The notes beneath the pieces were generated by a model. It did no database searches. It saw nothing but the letters and a program-made list of their open reading frames with translations, and was not told where the DNA came from. DNA of 64,000 nucleotides, from assembly GCF_024138715.1 (NCBI RefSeq), contig NZ_CP092074.1, positions 3,658,001-3,722,000 on the forward strand, read 5' to 3'. The stretch comes from Emticicia sp. 21SJ11W-3 (GTDB lineage: Bacteria > Bacteroidota > Bacteroidia > Cytophagales > Spirosomataceae). Shown here piece by piece: positions 51,649 through 60,116 of this stretch (position 1 is the first letter of the stretch; the number at the start of each line of letters is the position of its first letter). The position numbers were made by a program, and so were the translations under genes.

Positions 51649-52302
51649 AGATATAGAGGTTGATTTCAATAATTAGGTCCCATTTCAAGATTTGCTACTG
51701 TATTGATGTTTGGAAGGATGTCAGTTTTTTCAAACTGTACAATAACCCGGTCTGATAGTTGCTTTTAACCAGGCCTGATTTAAACTTCTATAATCAAAGA
51801 TTAGAGGTACCTCTGTTGTTACTTTTTGGGCTGCAAAAAGTAACGCAAGACTTGCCGTCCGCAAAGCGGCCCATCATTCCAACTCGTACAATTAAAAATC
51901 CGATAGCCATTATATATTTTCATAGTCATTCATAAGATTTTTAATCGTAGACTAGCCGTCCGCCTCAACAGGAATGACGTAATAAGGTTGTTAATTTTAG
52001 TTGATATCTTTCAATTGCTCAGCGAAACTCAGCGCGGCACCTCGTAACACTCCGTGGCAATAAAGAAATATAACTATTATTGAATGTGTTCAAAACAAAG
52101 ATAGAATTTTTCCTGATTCTTTATTAGTACCCCAATTGGTCATTCCCTCAAATTTCGTCTATAACAGCATTTTATGCAACAAGTGCTTATTTCTTTTCTT
52201 TGGTGCATTTTAACAAATATTCACTAAAATATGCTTGACGGCAATGCCGATAATCTATTTTTTTACGTTTTAGAAATATACCGCAAAACAGATTAACGGT
52301 TT
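51649..52302. repeat. Repeat-rich intergenic region without a gene
   Basis: No coding frame stands out in 650 bases. Visible structures are palindrome AGAGGTACCTCT (51803-51814), perfect 11-base arms GTTACTTTTTG/CAAAAAGTAAC (51818-51828 and 51834-51844), ATTAAAAATC/GATTTTTAAT (51891-51900 and 51936-51945) nested in CATTCC/GGAATG (51875-51880 and 51971-51976), and GCCGTCCGC twice in direct orientation. A stretch near 52020-52065 (CTCAGCG...CTCCGTGG) resembles another common dispersed repeat. Together they look like a pile-up of dispersed intergenic repeats or mobile-element relics. Confidence 0.6.
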
Positions 52303-53085
52303 ATGAGATTCTGGTTGATTGCATTGCTATATTGCTGCCCCCTGAATGCCATTGCCCAGCAGGCAAAAATGCCTGACCGTGGCGATGTAAAAGTAATCTG
52401 GAACAACAACATCAATGATGCGGTTTTCAGAGATTTTCAGGAGGGTATTAAACACACCAAAATACTGGATGCCATAGCGGCCGATATTAACGGGTATCTG
52501 GCATTACCGGAAGACATCTACATTACTTTTGACGAATGCCGCACCAGCAATGCCTTTTATGACCAAAATACCAGAAAAGTAACCATCTGCTACGAGATGG
52601 TATCTTACCTCTACGAATTGTTTAAGGCCAAAACCAGCAACCAGACCGAGTTACGTGAGATGGTGATGAACGCCATCATTTTTATTTTTTATCATGAAAT
52701 GGGTCATGCCCTGATAGATCTGATGGACTTACCCGTAACAGGTAAAGAAGAAGATACGGTAGATAACTTTTCAATTTTTCTGCTGGCTGACGGCAGCAGA
52801 AAGGGGTCGAGAGCGGTGCTGGACGGCGCCATTGCCTTCTACCTGATGGGGGAGTCAACGCAGAATGTACCGCTTAAAAACATGGAGCTGTGGGACGAAC
52901 ACTCTTTAGACCACCAGCGGTTTTACCATATTCTTTGTATGCTGTATGGGTCAAATCCTGAGCAGAATGGAGCGGTTATCAGAAAAAAGATGCTGCCGGC
53001 CGTAATGACCACCCGTTGCGAAGAAGATTACCAGAAAATAAAAAAGGGCTGGCTGAAAGTTCTGGATGCCTGGATAAAGCATTAA
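52303..53085 (+). CDS. DUF4344 putative metallopeptidase
   Basis: A 260-residue protein with an N-terminal signal peptide (MRFWLIALLYCCPLNAIAQ). The zinc motif is HEMGHALID near residue 131, and the preceding CRTSNAFYDQNTRKVTICYEMV is the typical DUF4344 lead-in. EEDTVDNFSIFLLAD just after the motif may give the third metal ligand. Family members are predicted secreted metallopeptidases without a known substrate. It stands alone, with a repeat-rich gap upstream and a weak hairpin downstream. Confidence 0.85.
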   Translation: MRFWLIALLYCCPLNAIAQQAKMPDRGDVKVIWNNNINDAVFRDFQEGIKHTKILDAIAADINGYLALPEDIYITFDECRTSNAFYDQNTRKVTICYEMVSYLYELFKAKTSNQTELREMVMNAIIFIFYHEMGHALIDLMDLPVTGKEEDTVDNFSIFLLADGSRKGSRAVLDGAIAFYLMGESTQNVPLKNMELWDEHSLDHQRFYHILCMLYGSNPEQNGAVIRKKMLPAVMTTRCEEDYQKIKKGWLKVLDAWIKH

Positions 53086-53094
53086 TACCAAAAA

Positions 53095-53129
53095 AAATGC
53101 CTCTCTTCCTGATGGAAGAAAGACATTTT
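53095..53129. terminator. Imperfect terminator between DUF4344 and DUF6515 genes
   Basis: AAATG...TCTTCC (53095-53108) pairs with GGAAGA...CATTT (53114-53128), with unpaired bases in the stem and an A/T run on each side. It lies between convergent genes. Confidence 0.5.
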
Positions 53130-53151
53130 CTGAGCGTAAAACCTAAAAAAA

Positions 53152-54225
53152 TCAATAGTTAATCTTTATCACTTCATACCATATTTCTCCATCGTGTATA
53201 ACGGCTCTGTATTGCACCCCATCAACAATGTAATAGGTTTCGCCATCAATTACCAGCTGTTCGTAGCCATCAGGTATGCTTTCTACCAATGCCCCAACCG
53301 GAGGCGGCACTACCTCGTACTCATAACCAACCGGCCGATAATAAGAACCATTATAGTAATGATAACGCACACCAAAGAAAGTATATATCTGCACATCAAC
53401 CGGCAATATTCTGATTCTTAAACCAACCGGTGGAAATGCCACAACGTAGGTATCCCGGTACGGACGATAATAAATGCCGTTGTTGTAGCGGTAATTGATA
53501 CCCCCATAATAAACCGGCAGGCAAGAAGTAGGCAATACCCTTACCACCGAGTTACGGCGTGGCAGGTTATAGTATCGCCAGCTTGGGCTGCCCACGCGGC
53601 CATCAAAACGGCGGTAGTCATAGCCGCGGCGGTCGTATCGGTCATAATCGCGACGGCCGCGGTCTTCCCATCTGCCCCTGCCATCATAACTTCTATTGTT
53701 TCTGTCGGCATAAACGCGGTTTCGTTCATCATTACCACGGCTCCATTGGTGGTCATTGCCTCTGTTTCGGTCTCTGTCGTCATTACCGCGTCCACCCCGG
53801 TCTATATCCGGTCTTGGGCCTTCTGTTCTTCTGCTTTCAGGCCGGTACTCGGGTTGTGGTCTTTCGCCCCGGGGTTCAACCCTAACTGCTTCCGGCCCAC
53901 GGCGTTCGCCATCATTCATTCTGCCGCCCCTGTCTTCGCCAATAGAGGTGGGGCGGTCGTTGTTTCTTCTTTCGGCAGGGCCGCCTTCACTTCTTCCGCC
54001 ATAGCCCCGGCTTTCGCCTCTGCTCATAGAGCCACGGTCATTTCCACGGCTTTCAGCCACCCCCCTTTCTCCCCTACTTCCTCCGTCTGCCTCTCCGCGT
54101 CGTCTGCCTTCCTGACCATTGGTTTTTGTAACACTCAGTGTTAATCCTGCCGCCAGAATCAGCGATGCAGCTATACCTCTTTTCCAATTAAAAGCAGGTA
54201 TAATATTTATGGCTGTTGTTTGCAT
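53152..54225 (-). CDS. DUF6515-like exported protein with Gly/Arg-rich region
   Basis: A 357-residue protein. The N-terminus has a hydrophobic segment (GIAASLILAAGLTLSVTKTNG) as signal or anchor. Residues 38-205 are extremely rich in Arg, Gly, Asp and Glu (many RGE, RGG and DRGG units) and probably disordered. The C-terminal 150 residues hold three related short repeats of the form YRYNNGIYYRPYRDTYVVAFPP, with related YYNGSYYRP and VIDGETYYIVDGVQYR, as in DUF6515. It is likely surface or periplasmic. The disordered part is GC-rich, which creates long but meaningless antisense frames. Confidence 0.75.
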   Translation of the reverse strand: MQTTAINIIPAFNWKRGIAASLILAAGLTLSVTKTNGQEGRRRGEADGGSRGERGVAESRGNDRGSMSRGESRGYGGRSEGGPAERRNNDRPTSIGEDRGGRMNDGERRGPEAVRVEPRGERPQPEYRPESRRTEGPRPDIDRGGRGNDDRDRNRGNDHQWSRGNDERNRVYADRNNRSYDGRGRWEDRGRRDYDRYDRRGYDYRRFDGRVGSPSWRYYNLPRRNSVVRVLPTSCLPVYYGGINYRYNNGIYYRPYRDTYVVAFPPVGLRIRILPVDVQIYTFFGVRYHYYNGSYYRPVGYEYEVVPPPVGALVESIPDGYEQLVIDGETYYIVDGVQYRAVIHDGEIWYEVIKINY

Positions 54226-54445
54226 TGTATTATTCGTTTTCGTTTAATAGCTATTAGATGCAAAAAGTAATTAAATAGTTGGTTGGGGTGGTAATCATTA
54301 ACAATCATTAACAAGCGCCAGAGCTGCGGCCGGCAAGACTTGGTGATTTTACCCTCAAGCTACTGACTATTAACGCCGTGCCATGAATTTTTATTCTGTT
54401 GATGGTAATATTCTGTGCCAGAAACGTCAATAAGAAATGAAACAA

Positions 54446-54473
54446 AAAAGCCGACTCAAATGAGTCGGCTTTT
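54446..54473 (-). terminator. Terminator upstream of the DUF6515 gene, probably for a minus-strand transcript
   Basis: AAAAGCCGACTCA pairs with TGAGTCGGCTTTT. The minus-strand side has six Ts after the stem, against four on the plus strand. No recognised plus-strand gene ends here, so it suggests a transcript from the small ORF at 54532-54666. Confidence 0.75.
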
Positions 54474-54531
54474 GCGTGAACCCTAACCACTATGATAAAA
54501 AAATCTACTTAATTAACCTATTTATCTTCAA

Positions 54532-54666
54532 CTACCGGTTTCTGCTTGCAGAATGGTAGCACATATACAAGCCCAATATTAATAAAAACATGATGAGCAA
54601 AATCTGCCATAAGAATAACGAAAGAACTGGCATCAGGCTGGTACCCTGCTTCAACACTGTAAACAT
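54532..54666 (-). CDS. Candidate small membrane protein (44 residues)
   Basis: ATG at 54666 to TAG at 54532. The product starts MFTVLKQGTSLMPVLSLFLW, has one long hydrophobic segment (about residues 11-36) and ends CYHSASRNR. A strong terminator lies 60 bases downstream on the same strand. No family is recognised, and the region is also open in a second minus-strand frame, so this is a candidate rather than a firm gene. Confidence 0.4.
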   Translation of the reverse strand: MFTVLKQGTSLMPVLSLFLWQILLIMFLLILGLYMCYHSASRNR

Positions 54667-55127
54667 ATTTTTAAGGTGTGTGTGATTGAACGATACAAAT
54701 GTCTGTGTTTCAAACGGAAAATTTTAGAGTAAAAACCCGTAATCTTCATACGTACTGACTGGTATTTTAAGCCTGATGACAGGCGCTGCCGTTTAATCTG
54801 ATAATTATTCAAAAAAAATGCAGGTATATATAGGCACCTAAATGCGTGCTGGCGTTGTAAACCGGCTTAACAGGCAAATTAACCAAACAGGTAGCCATTT
54901 TTTGAAAATTAGCTACCCAAACGCTGTTTTTAAAGAAGAAAATTGAAAATTTGGCAGAAAAACATTAACTAAATTAATATTAGACCCCTGCGAATTTTGA
55001 GTACTTATATTTTTTAGCCATTATTGTATAAAATTGACCCGGATACCCCTCAAATCCCTATTGAGTATTTTATTCGGACCACAACCTAAACAATGCTTCC
55101 CTTCAGGGAAAGGGATACAACTTCATT
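54667..55127. other. Intergenic stretch without a recognised gene
   Basis: About 460 AT-rich bases before the symporter gene. A GTAGC...GCTAC hairpin with an A/T-rich interior is seen near 54891-54916, and a CCCTTCAGGGAAAGGG stretch near 55097. The symporter promoter should lie here, but no exact TAnnTTTG box was found. Confidence 0.5.
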
Positions 55128-56363
55128 ATGAAACTAAATATTACCTGGAAAATCTTCATCGGCATGGCATTCGGTATTCTTGTAGGGTACCTGATGAATG
55201 TGTACCTAACCTCTGACCCCGCAGCACTGGACGATTGGAGCAAGTATCTGAATATTCTGAGCAAGGTGTTTCTGCGCATGATAAAGATGATTATCGGGCC
55301 TTTGATTTTTTCTATTCTTACGGTGGGTATTGCCAAGCTAGGCGATTTTAAAACCGTTGGCAGAATAGGTGCTAAAACACTGGGCTACTTTTACTTTGCC
55401 ACAATATTATCTCTTGTTACCGGTTTGGTAGCCGTTAATGTACTGCAACCGGGTAAGCTGATGGATATTTCTTTGCCGCAGACCGGAACTGACACCGGCA
55501 TTGAAACCAAAAAAATGACGCTTGAAAACTTTGTAACGCATCTTTTTCCGCAAAGTTTTTTTGAAGCCCTGGCCACCAACGAGATACTCCAGATTGTGGT
55601 GTTTTCTATCTTTTTTGGAATTGCCACCGCTGCTATCGGCGACCACGGCAAGATTATCATCAAAGGTCTTGATGCCGTGTCGGAGGTGATGTTTAAAATT
55701 GTTGGCTATGTGATGGGGTTTGCCCCTTATGCCGTTTTTGGAGCCGTAGCCGCTGTTATTGCCCAAAAAGGATTGGGCATACTAGGCGGATACCTTTACC
55801 TTATTATCTGTTTCTTTGCCACACTGGCATTTTTTATACTGGTAGTGCTACCCATCATTTGTATGTTTGCCAAAGTGCAATACTGGAAATTACTTACCTA
55901 CGTAAAAGACGCCCTGTTTTTATCTTTCAGCACGGCCAGTTCAGAGGCATCAATGCCTTTGCAGATTGAGCAATTGAAAAAATTTGGCGTATCTGAACGC
56001 ATCGTAAGTTTTGTATTGCCGTTGGGGTATTCGTTCAATCTGGACGGCTCAATGATGTACATGACCTTTGCAACCGGATTTATTGCTCAGGCGTATGGTG
56101 TAGATTTATCAATCGGCCAGCAGGTAACCATGTTGCTTACCCTACTAATAACCAGCAAAGGTATTGCAGGTGTGCCAAGGGCATCTCTTGTAGTAATTGC
56201 CGGAACCATGTCATTATTTAATCTCCCGGCCGAAGGCCTTATTCTGCTTTTTGCCGTTGACTGGCTACTGGATATGGGCCGCTCTGCCACCTCGGTAGCA
56301 GGCAACGCCGTAGCAACCGCCATAGTGGCTAAGTGGGAAGGCGAACTTGCCCCTAACCCCTAA
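55128..56363 (+). CDS. Dicarboxylate/amino acid:cation symporter (DAACS family)
   Basis: A 411-residue GltP/GltT/DctA-type transporter with eight transmembrane segments and two re-entrant loops. Signatures are FLRMIKMIIGPLIFSILTVGIA near 45, the serine-rich SFSTASSEASMPLQI near 265, LPLGYSFNLDGSMMYM near 297 (NMDGT-like) and SKGIAGVPRASLVVIAGTM near 343. It imports glutamate, aspartate or C4-dicarboxylates with Na+ or H+. The last codons and stop (ELAPNP) lie in a GCCCCTAACCCC repeat. It is convergent with the hydroxyproline operon; a functional link is possible but unproved. Confidence 0.93.
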   Translation: MKLNITWKIFIGMAFGILVGYLMNVYLTSDPAALDDWSKYLNILSKVFLRMIKMIIGPLIFSILTVGIAKLGDFKTVGRIGAKTLGYFYFATILSLVTGLVAVNVLQPGKLMDISLPQTGTDTGIETKKMTLENFVTHLFPQSFFEALATNEILQIVVFSIFFGIATAAIGDHGKIIIKGLDAVSEVMFKIVGYVMGFAPYAVFGAVAAVIAQKGLGILGGYLYLIICFFATLAFFILVVLPIICMFAKVQYWKLLTYVKDALFLSFSTASSEASMPLQIEQLKKFGVSERIVSFVLPLGYSFNLDGSMMYMTFATGFIAQAYGVDLSIGQQVTMLLTLLITSKGIAGVPRASLVVIAGTMSLFNLPAEGLILLFAVDWLLDMGRSATSVAGNAVATAIVAKWEGELAPNP

Positions 56364-56396
56364 AGGGGGATTTGCCCCTAGCCCCTAAAGGGGAAC
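56349..56396 (+). repeat. Tandem 25-base repeat supplying the symporter stop codon
   Basis: Two direct units GCCCCTAACCCCTAAAGGGG (56349) and GCCCCTAGCCCCTAAAGGGG (56374), period 25. The TAA at 56361-56363 is the symporter stop. An inverted relative lies at 56465-56493. Confidence 0.85.
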
Positions 56397-56401
56397 TAAT
56401 T

Positions 56402-56442
56402 ACAACAAAAAAGAACTTCTTTCAGAAGTTCTTTTTTGTTGT
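56402..56442. terminator. Bidirectional terminator between the symporter and the PLP-enzyme gene
   Basis: A 19-base perfect inverted repeat (56402-56420 with 56424-56442), core AGAACTTCT/AGAAGTTCT, with A/T runs on both sides. Confidence 0.95.
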
Positions 56443-56464
56443 TTTATGCCTAATCAGGTTTTAA

Positions 56465-56493
56465 AGTTCCCCTTCAGGGGCTAGGGGTTTAAG
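56465..56493 (-). repeat. Inverted copy of the CCCCTA repeat supplying the PLP-enzyme stop codon
   Basis: GTTCCCCTTCAGGGGCTAGGGG reads on the minus strand as CCCCTAGCCCCTGAAGGGGAAC, matching the plus-strand units at 56349-56396. Its CTA (56481-56483) is the TAG stop of the PLP enzyme gene, and the residues before it (LNP) are repeat-coded. Confidence 0.85.
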
Positions 56494-57641
56494 CACTCCA
56501 CCAGCGCCCACATATCGTCTTCAGTATTATAGACATTCGGCGAAACCCGGACGGCTACTCCTCTGTTAGAAATGATGATTTTGTTTTGAAGTAATTTTTC
56601 AGTAAAACTGGCATTATCTACACCCGCTGGCAGGCTTAACCCTAATAAATGATGCCCCCGGTAGCCTTCGGCTTCCATACTACAGCCCATACCAATCAAT
56701 GCCTCGAGGGGTTTTTGGGTAATGCTTTTACAATATTGCTGAATATTGTCTACTCCCCACGCCAGAATCTGATTGAGGGATTCTTCCAGCATCGGTAATT
56801 GAATAAACTGCGAGTATTCGCCAGCGTTATATCTTTGCGCAAACGGCCTGTAGGCCTTCTGGTAATTAATCAGTTGGGCAAATTTATCGCTATCGGCACG
56901 GTTTAGCCATGACTCCTCCACCGGCACGCCATCATCAAAAAACTCACCAAAATAAGCCAGTCCTACACTATATGGGCCAAGCAACCATTTGTATCCGGCA
57001 CAAATAACGGCATCGGGTTGTATGGTCTTTACATCAAATGCCATTGCCCCTACCGACTGCGTGGCATCTACTATTAACAAAGCGCCAACCTCCTTACAAC
57101 GTTCTGCAACCGCGGCCAGATCAAACCTGACGCCGTAAATCCAGTGTATGTGGGGTATAACAATCATGGCGGTCTCATGATTGATGCTGTTCAGTATGTT
57201 TTCGTTCCATAGCTGCCCTCGGTTAGCGGCCTCATCTGGTCTGGCTACAGTTTTATACTGCAACGATAACTCCTGGCTAGCCCTTTCAAAGGCGTAAACA
57301 TTGTTAGGGAACTCGTCTTGTATGAGCAGAATGTGTTTTTTGGTTGATATACCGGGCAAACGATGCAGATTACGCGCTACCACAGCCATGCCATAAGACG
57401 CCGCCGTAATGATTGCCACTCTTTGAGGGTTATCGATATTCAGTAACCGGGCAAATTGTTTCTGTACTCTTTCGGCAGGCTCAAAATGGACTTGCGGATT
57501 AATAGTGAAAGGTCTTGCGGCCTTCATCATCATACCATCCATGCCTTTGGCAACCGCGCTTTTCAGCATGGGTGCATAGGCGGCGCCGTTCAGGTATGTA
57601 ACGCCTGCCTCCAGTTCAAACAAGTGTGCCTGGTTAGTCAT
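56481..57641 (-). CDS. Class V aminotransferase-fold PLP enzyme
   Basis: A 386-residue PLP-dependent enzyme of the cysteine desulfurase/isopenicillin-N-epimerase-like group. TYLNGAAYAP opens the protein, VIPHIHWIYGVRFDL near 160, ALLIVDATQSVGAMAFDV near 188 (Asp binds the pyridine nitrogen, Gln/Ser follow), and AGYKWLLGPY near 217 carries the Schiff-base lysine. The C-terminal IISNRGVAVRVSPNVYNTEDD is typical. It overlaps the upstream FAD oxidase gene by eight bases, so it belongs to the hydroxyproline operon, although the known route has no such step. Confidence 0.85.
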   Translation of the reverse strand: MTNQAHLFELEAGVTYLNGAAYAPMLKSAVAKGMDGMMMKAARPFTINPQVHFEPAERVQKQFARLLNIDNPQRVAIITAASYGMAVVARNLHRLPGISTKKHILLIQDEFPNNVYAFERASQELSLQYKTVARPDEAANRGQLWNENILNSINHETAMIVIPHIHWIYGVRFDLAAVAERCKEVGALLIVDATQSVGAMAFDVKTIQPDAVICAGYKWLLGPYSVGLAYFGEFFDDGVPVEESWLNRADSDKFAQLINYQKAYRPFAQRYNAGEYSQFIQLPMLEESLNQILAWGVDNIQQYCKSITQKPLEALIGMGCSMEAEGYRGHHLLGLSLPAGVDNASFTEKLLQNKIIISNRGVAVRVSPNVYNTEDDMWALVECLNP

Positions 57642-58908
57642 ATCTTTCCGGCTTATATAACGATATATCTATGCTTGTTTTTTCATTATCTACAATTTCC
57701 TGAACCAGTTTTCCGGTACCCGGCGCCAGGCTGAGGCCCATCATGGCATGGCCACTGGCAATAATCAGGTTTTTATATTTGTTGGTGCGGCCAATGTAGG
57801 GCAGGCCGTCTGGCGAACACGGGCGCAAGCCAGACCACACCTTGCTTTGTGGTGGTACTGCTATGGGGTAATCAGGGAAAAACTCCGGAACAGCCTTAAT
57901 TATACCTCTGACACGGTTCATGTTAATATCCTGATTGATACCGCCAATCTCCATTGTGCCACCGAAGCGAATCTGGTTTTCGCCCATTGGTGTAATGGCC
58001 ACGCGGGCTTCCAGCAGAATAGATGGTATATTCAGTTTCTTGCCCTTTGGTTGGTCAAGGGTAGTACTATACCCCTTACCTGCCTGCATGGGCAGATTGA
58101 TATTCAATTGCTTAGCCAACAAAGGCGACCACGACCCGGTTGCAATAATCAGTTCATCAGTTGCCAGGGTTGCGCCATTGTCAGTCTTTAAGCTCTTAAT
58201 TTTACCGTTTTCAGTTTCAAAGCTTGTTACTTCTGTATTATATATAAAAGTAACGCCCTTTTGAGCCAGCAGGTCTTTCAGTTTTTTTACCAGTAAGTTG
58301 GGGTACAAATGCGCATCGCCAGGGTAGTAAACTGCACCGGCAACGTCAGGCTTTACCTCCGGCTCCATTTCGTGCAGGGTTTTCACATCAAGCACCCGGG
58401 CTTCAATACCAATTTTGTTGGCGGTTTGGGCCACTTCGGCTTCTTCTTCAAAGGTATGGGCAGTTTTGCAGAGCATCATCAAGCCTTTTTCTTCAAAGCT
58501 GAAATCGTTGTTTTCTTCTTTGGCGAAGTCCTGATACAATTTTTTGGCAAACAGGCTGATATCACGCAAGGCAGGTATGGCCTTGTCTACCTGTTTCTGA
58601 TTAGCTGCCTTCTGAAATTTAAGGCCCCAGGAAATCAAATCCCAGTTCAGACGTGGTTTTACATAAAACGGACTTTCAGAATTGAACATCCAGCGGATGC
58701 CTTTTTCTATCATACCTGGCACAGCCAGTGGTATAAAATGGCTGGGTACTATCATACCTGCATTGCCGAAAGAACAGCCATCGGCGCCGCCGGTGCGCTC
58801 AATAATGGTTACTTTATGCCCTTTTTGTTGCAGATAGTAGGCCGAATATAACCCTATTATACCACCACCAATGATAACAACCTGCGGTGCGTTTATTTTT
58901 GATGCCAT
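57634..58908 (-). CDS. FAD-dependent D-amino-acid oxidase/dehydrogenase (probable cis-4-hydroxy-D-proline oxidase)
   Basis: A 424-residue DadA/DAO-type flavoenzyme. The dinucleotide motif VVIIGGGIIGLYSAYYL is near residue 9, the ERTGGADGCSFGNAGMIVPSHF segment near 37, ELIIATGSWSP near 247, and the C-terminal VWSGLRPCSPDGLPYIGR and ASGHAMMGLSLAPGTGKLV complete FAD binding. Placed in one unit with the epimerase and deaminase, it should oxidise cis-4-hydroxy-D-proline to pyrroline-4-hydroxy-2-carboxylate. The alternative, D-amino acid dehydrogenase, has the same fold. It lies 198 bases after the epimerase gene and overlaps the PLP-enzyme gene. Confidence 0.88.
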   Translation of the reverse strand: MASKINAPQVVIIGGGIIGLYSAYYLQQKGHKVTIIERTGGADGCSFGNAGMIVPSHFIPLAVPGMIEKGIRWMFNSESPFYVKPRLNWDLISWGLKFQKAANQKQVDKAIPALRDISLFAKKLYQDFAKEENNDFSFEEKGLMMLCKTAHTFEEEAEVAQTANKIGIEARVLDVKTLHEMEPEVKPDVAGAVYYPGDAHLYPNLLVKKLKDLLAQKGVTFIYNTEVTSFETENGKIKSLKTDNGATLATDELIIATGSWSPLLAKQLNINLPMQAGKGYSTTLDQPKGKKLNIPSILLEARVAITPMGENQIRFGGTMEIGGINQDINMNRVRGIIKAVPEFFPDYPIAVPPQSKVWSGLRPCSPDGLPYIGRTNKYKNLIIASGHAMMGLSLAPGTGKLVQEIVDNEKTSIDISLYKPERYD

Positions 58909-59007
58909 TTTGGATAATTTTTCAATTGAATGCGGCAGGCTTGGCTTTTTGATCGAATAACCCGCCTTACTTAAATTTCAAAAAGAGAAAAAAACTGAAT
59001 ACAAACC

Positions 59008-59028
59008 GGATACCCCGATGGGGTATCC
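59008..59028 (-). other. Intercistronic hairpin in the hydroxyproline operon
   Basis: GGATACCCC (59008-59016) and GGGGTATCC (59020-59028) form a perfect nine-base stem with a three-base loop in the 198-base gap between epimerase and oxidase genes. On the minus strand it is followed by a T-rich stretch about 13 bases later rather than at once, so it may be an attenuator, a processing site or a partial terminator. Confidence 0.6.
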
Positions 59029-59106
59029 TTAAATATCGTAATTTTTTCTCTGTTTATGTGTGTGTTGTGTGGATCTAGAAAATCTTGTATGGATTTAGTA
59101 TTGGTA

Positions 59107-60108
59107 TTAAATTACCTGAAAACCAAAAGCGTAAGGATCGTCCTGGTCGTCAATGGTAATGGTATTGTTGCCATAAATTCTGGCCCAGCCTTCAATGCTT
59201 GGGTAAATGGCGTCAAAATCTCCTACTTTGGTGGTGCCTTCAATGCGGCCAATAAACTTGCTGCCAATAATGCTTTCATGTACAAACTCGTCTCCGGCTT
59301 TTAGTTTACCTTTGGCGGCCCATTGTGCCATCCGGGCTGATGTGCCTGTACCACACGGCGAGCGGTCAATGGCTTTGTCGCCATAAAAAACAGCATTGCG
59401 CGCGGTTGAGGTCGGGTCTATTACTGCGCCTGTCCACTCAATGTGGCTCAGGCCATTGATAGTCGGGTTTTCAGGATGCACAAAGCTATGGCTGGCATTG
59501 ATGCGCTCTCTCAGCACTCTGGCCCAGGCAATCAGCTGGTCGGCCTTGAAATGCTCCAGACCCGGAAAATTCTTCTGCACATCAACAATGGCGTAGTAGT
59601 TGCCACCGTAGGCTACATCTACTTTCAGGGTGCCTAGCTCGGGGCATTCAACTTCAATGCCCTCAGCAGCCAGAAACGACGCCACGTTGGTCAGCTTTAC
59701 ATATTTCACCTTGTTTCCTTCCTGCTTGTATTCAATCTGAACCAGACCCGCCGGGGCTTCCATTCTTATAAAACCAGGCTTTTTAGGCTGAATAAGCCCA
59801 TGTTCAACGGCTATGGTAATGGTACCAATGGTGCCATGCCCACACATGGGCAGGCAACCGCTGGTTTCAATAAAAAGCACAGCAACATCGTTGGCGGGGT
59901 CATGTGGCGGATACAGAATACTGCCCGACATCATGTCGTGTCCGCGAGGCTCAAACATCAATCCTTTGCGAATCCAATCGTATTCGCGTAGGAAATGCTG
60001 GCGTTTTTCTGACATATTCGCACCTTCTAACACCGGCCCGCCACCAGCCACTAACCGCACAGGGTTGCCGCAGGTGTGGGCATCTATACAAAAAAATGTC
60101 TTGGTCAT
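59107..60108 (-). CDS. 4-hydroxyproline epimerase (proline racemase family)
   Basis: A 333-residue enzyme with two catalytic cysteines: ETSGCLPMCGHGTIG near residue 88 and DRSPCGTGTSARMA near 251. The Cys/Cys pair fits racemase/epimerase members; dehydratase members replace the second by Thr. The HTCGNPVRLVAGG opening and PRGHDMMSGSILYPP are typical of 4-hydroxyproline 2-epimerases. It converts trans-4-hydroxy-L-proline to cis-4-hydroxy-D-proline in the cytoplasm. It begins eight bases after the deaminase stop on the same strand. Confidence 0.92.
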   Translation of the reverse strand: MTKTFFCIDAHTCGNPVRLVAGGGPVLEGANMSEKRQHFLREYDWIRKGLMFEPRGHDMMSGSILYPPHDPANDVAVLFIETSGCLPMCGHGTIGTITIAVEHGLIQPKKPGFIRMEAPAGLVQIEYKQEGNKVKYVKLTNVASFLAAEGIEVECPELGTLKVDVAYGGNYYAIVDVQKNFPGLEHFKADQLIAWARVLRERINASHSFVHPENPTINGLSHIEWTGAVIDPTSTARNAVFYGDKAIDRSPCGTGTSARMAQWAAKGKLKAGDEFVHESIIGSKFIGRIEGTTKVGDFDAIYPSIEGWARIYGNNTITIDDQDDPYAFGFQVI

Positions 60109-60116
60109 AGCTTCAA

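Noticed and set aside
53746-54144. Long plus-strand frames opposite the DUF6515 protein (132 and 108 codons)
   Set aside because: They are by-products of the GC-rich Arg/Gly codons of the real gene on the minus strand.
54308-54490. 60-codon minus-strand frame between the DUF6515 gene and the small membrane ORF
   Set aside because: It runs through the terminator hairpin and has no recognisable features.
54520-54612. Alternative minus-strand frame MADFAHHVFINIGLVYVLPF...
   Set aside because: It overlaps the 44-residue candidate in another frame, is shorter and lacks an upstream start region; it is kept only as a competing reading.
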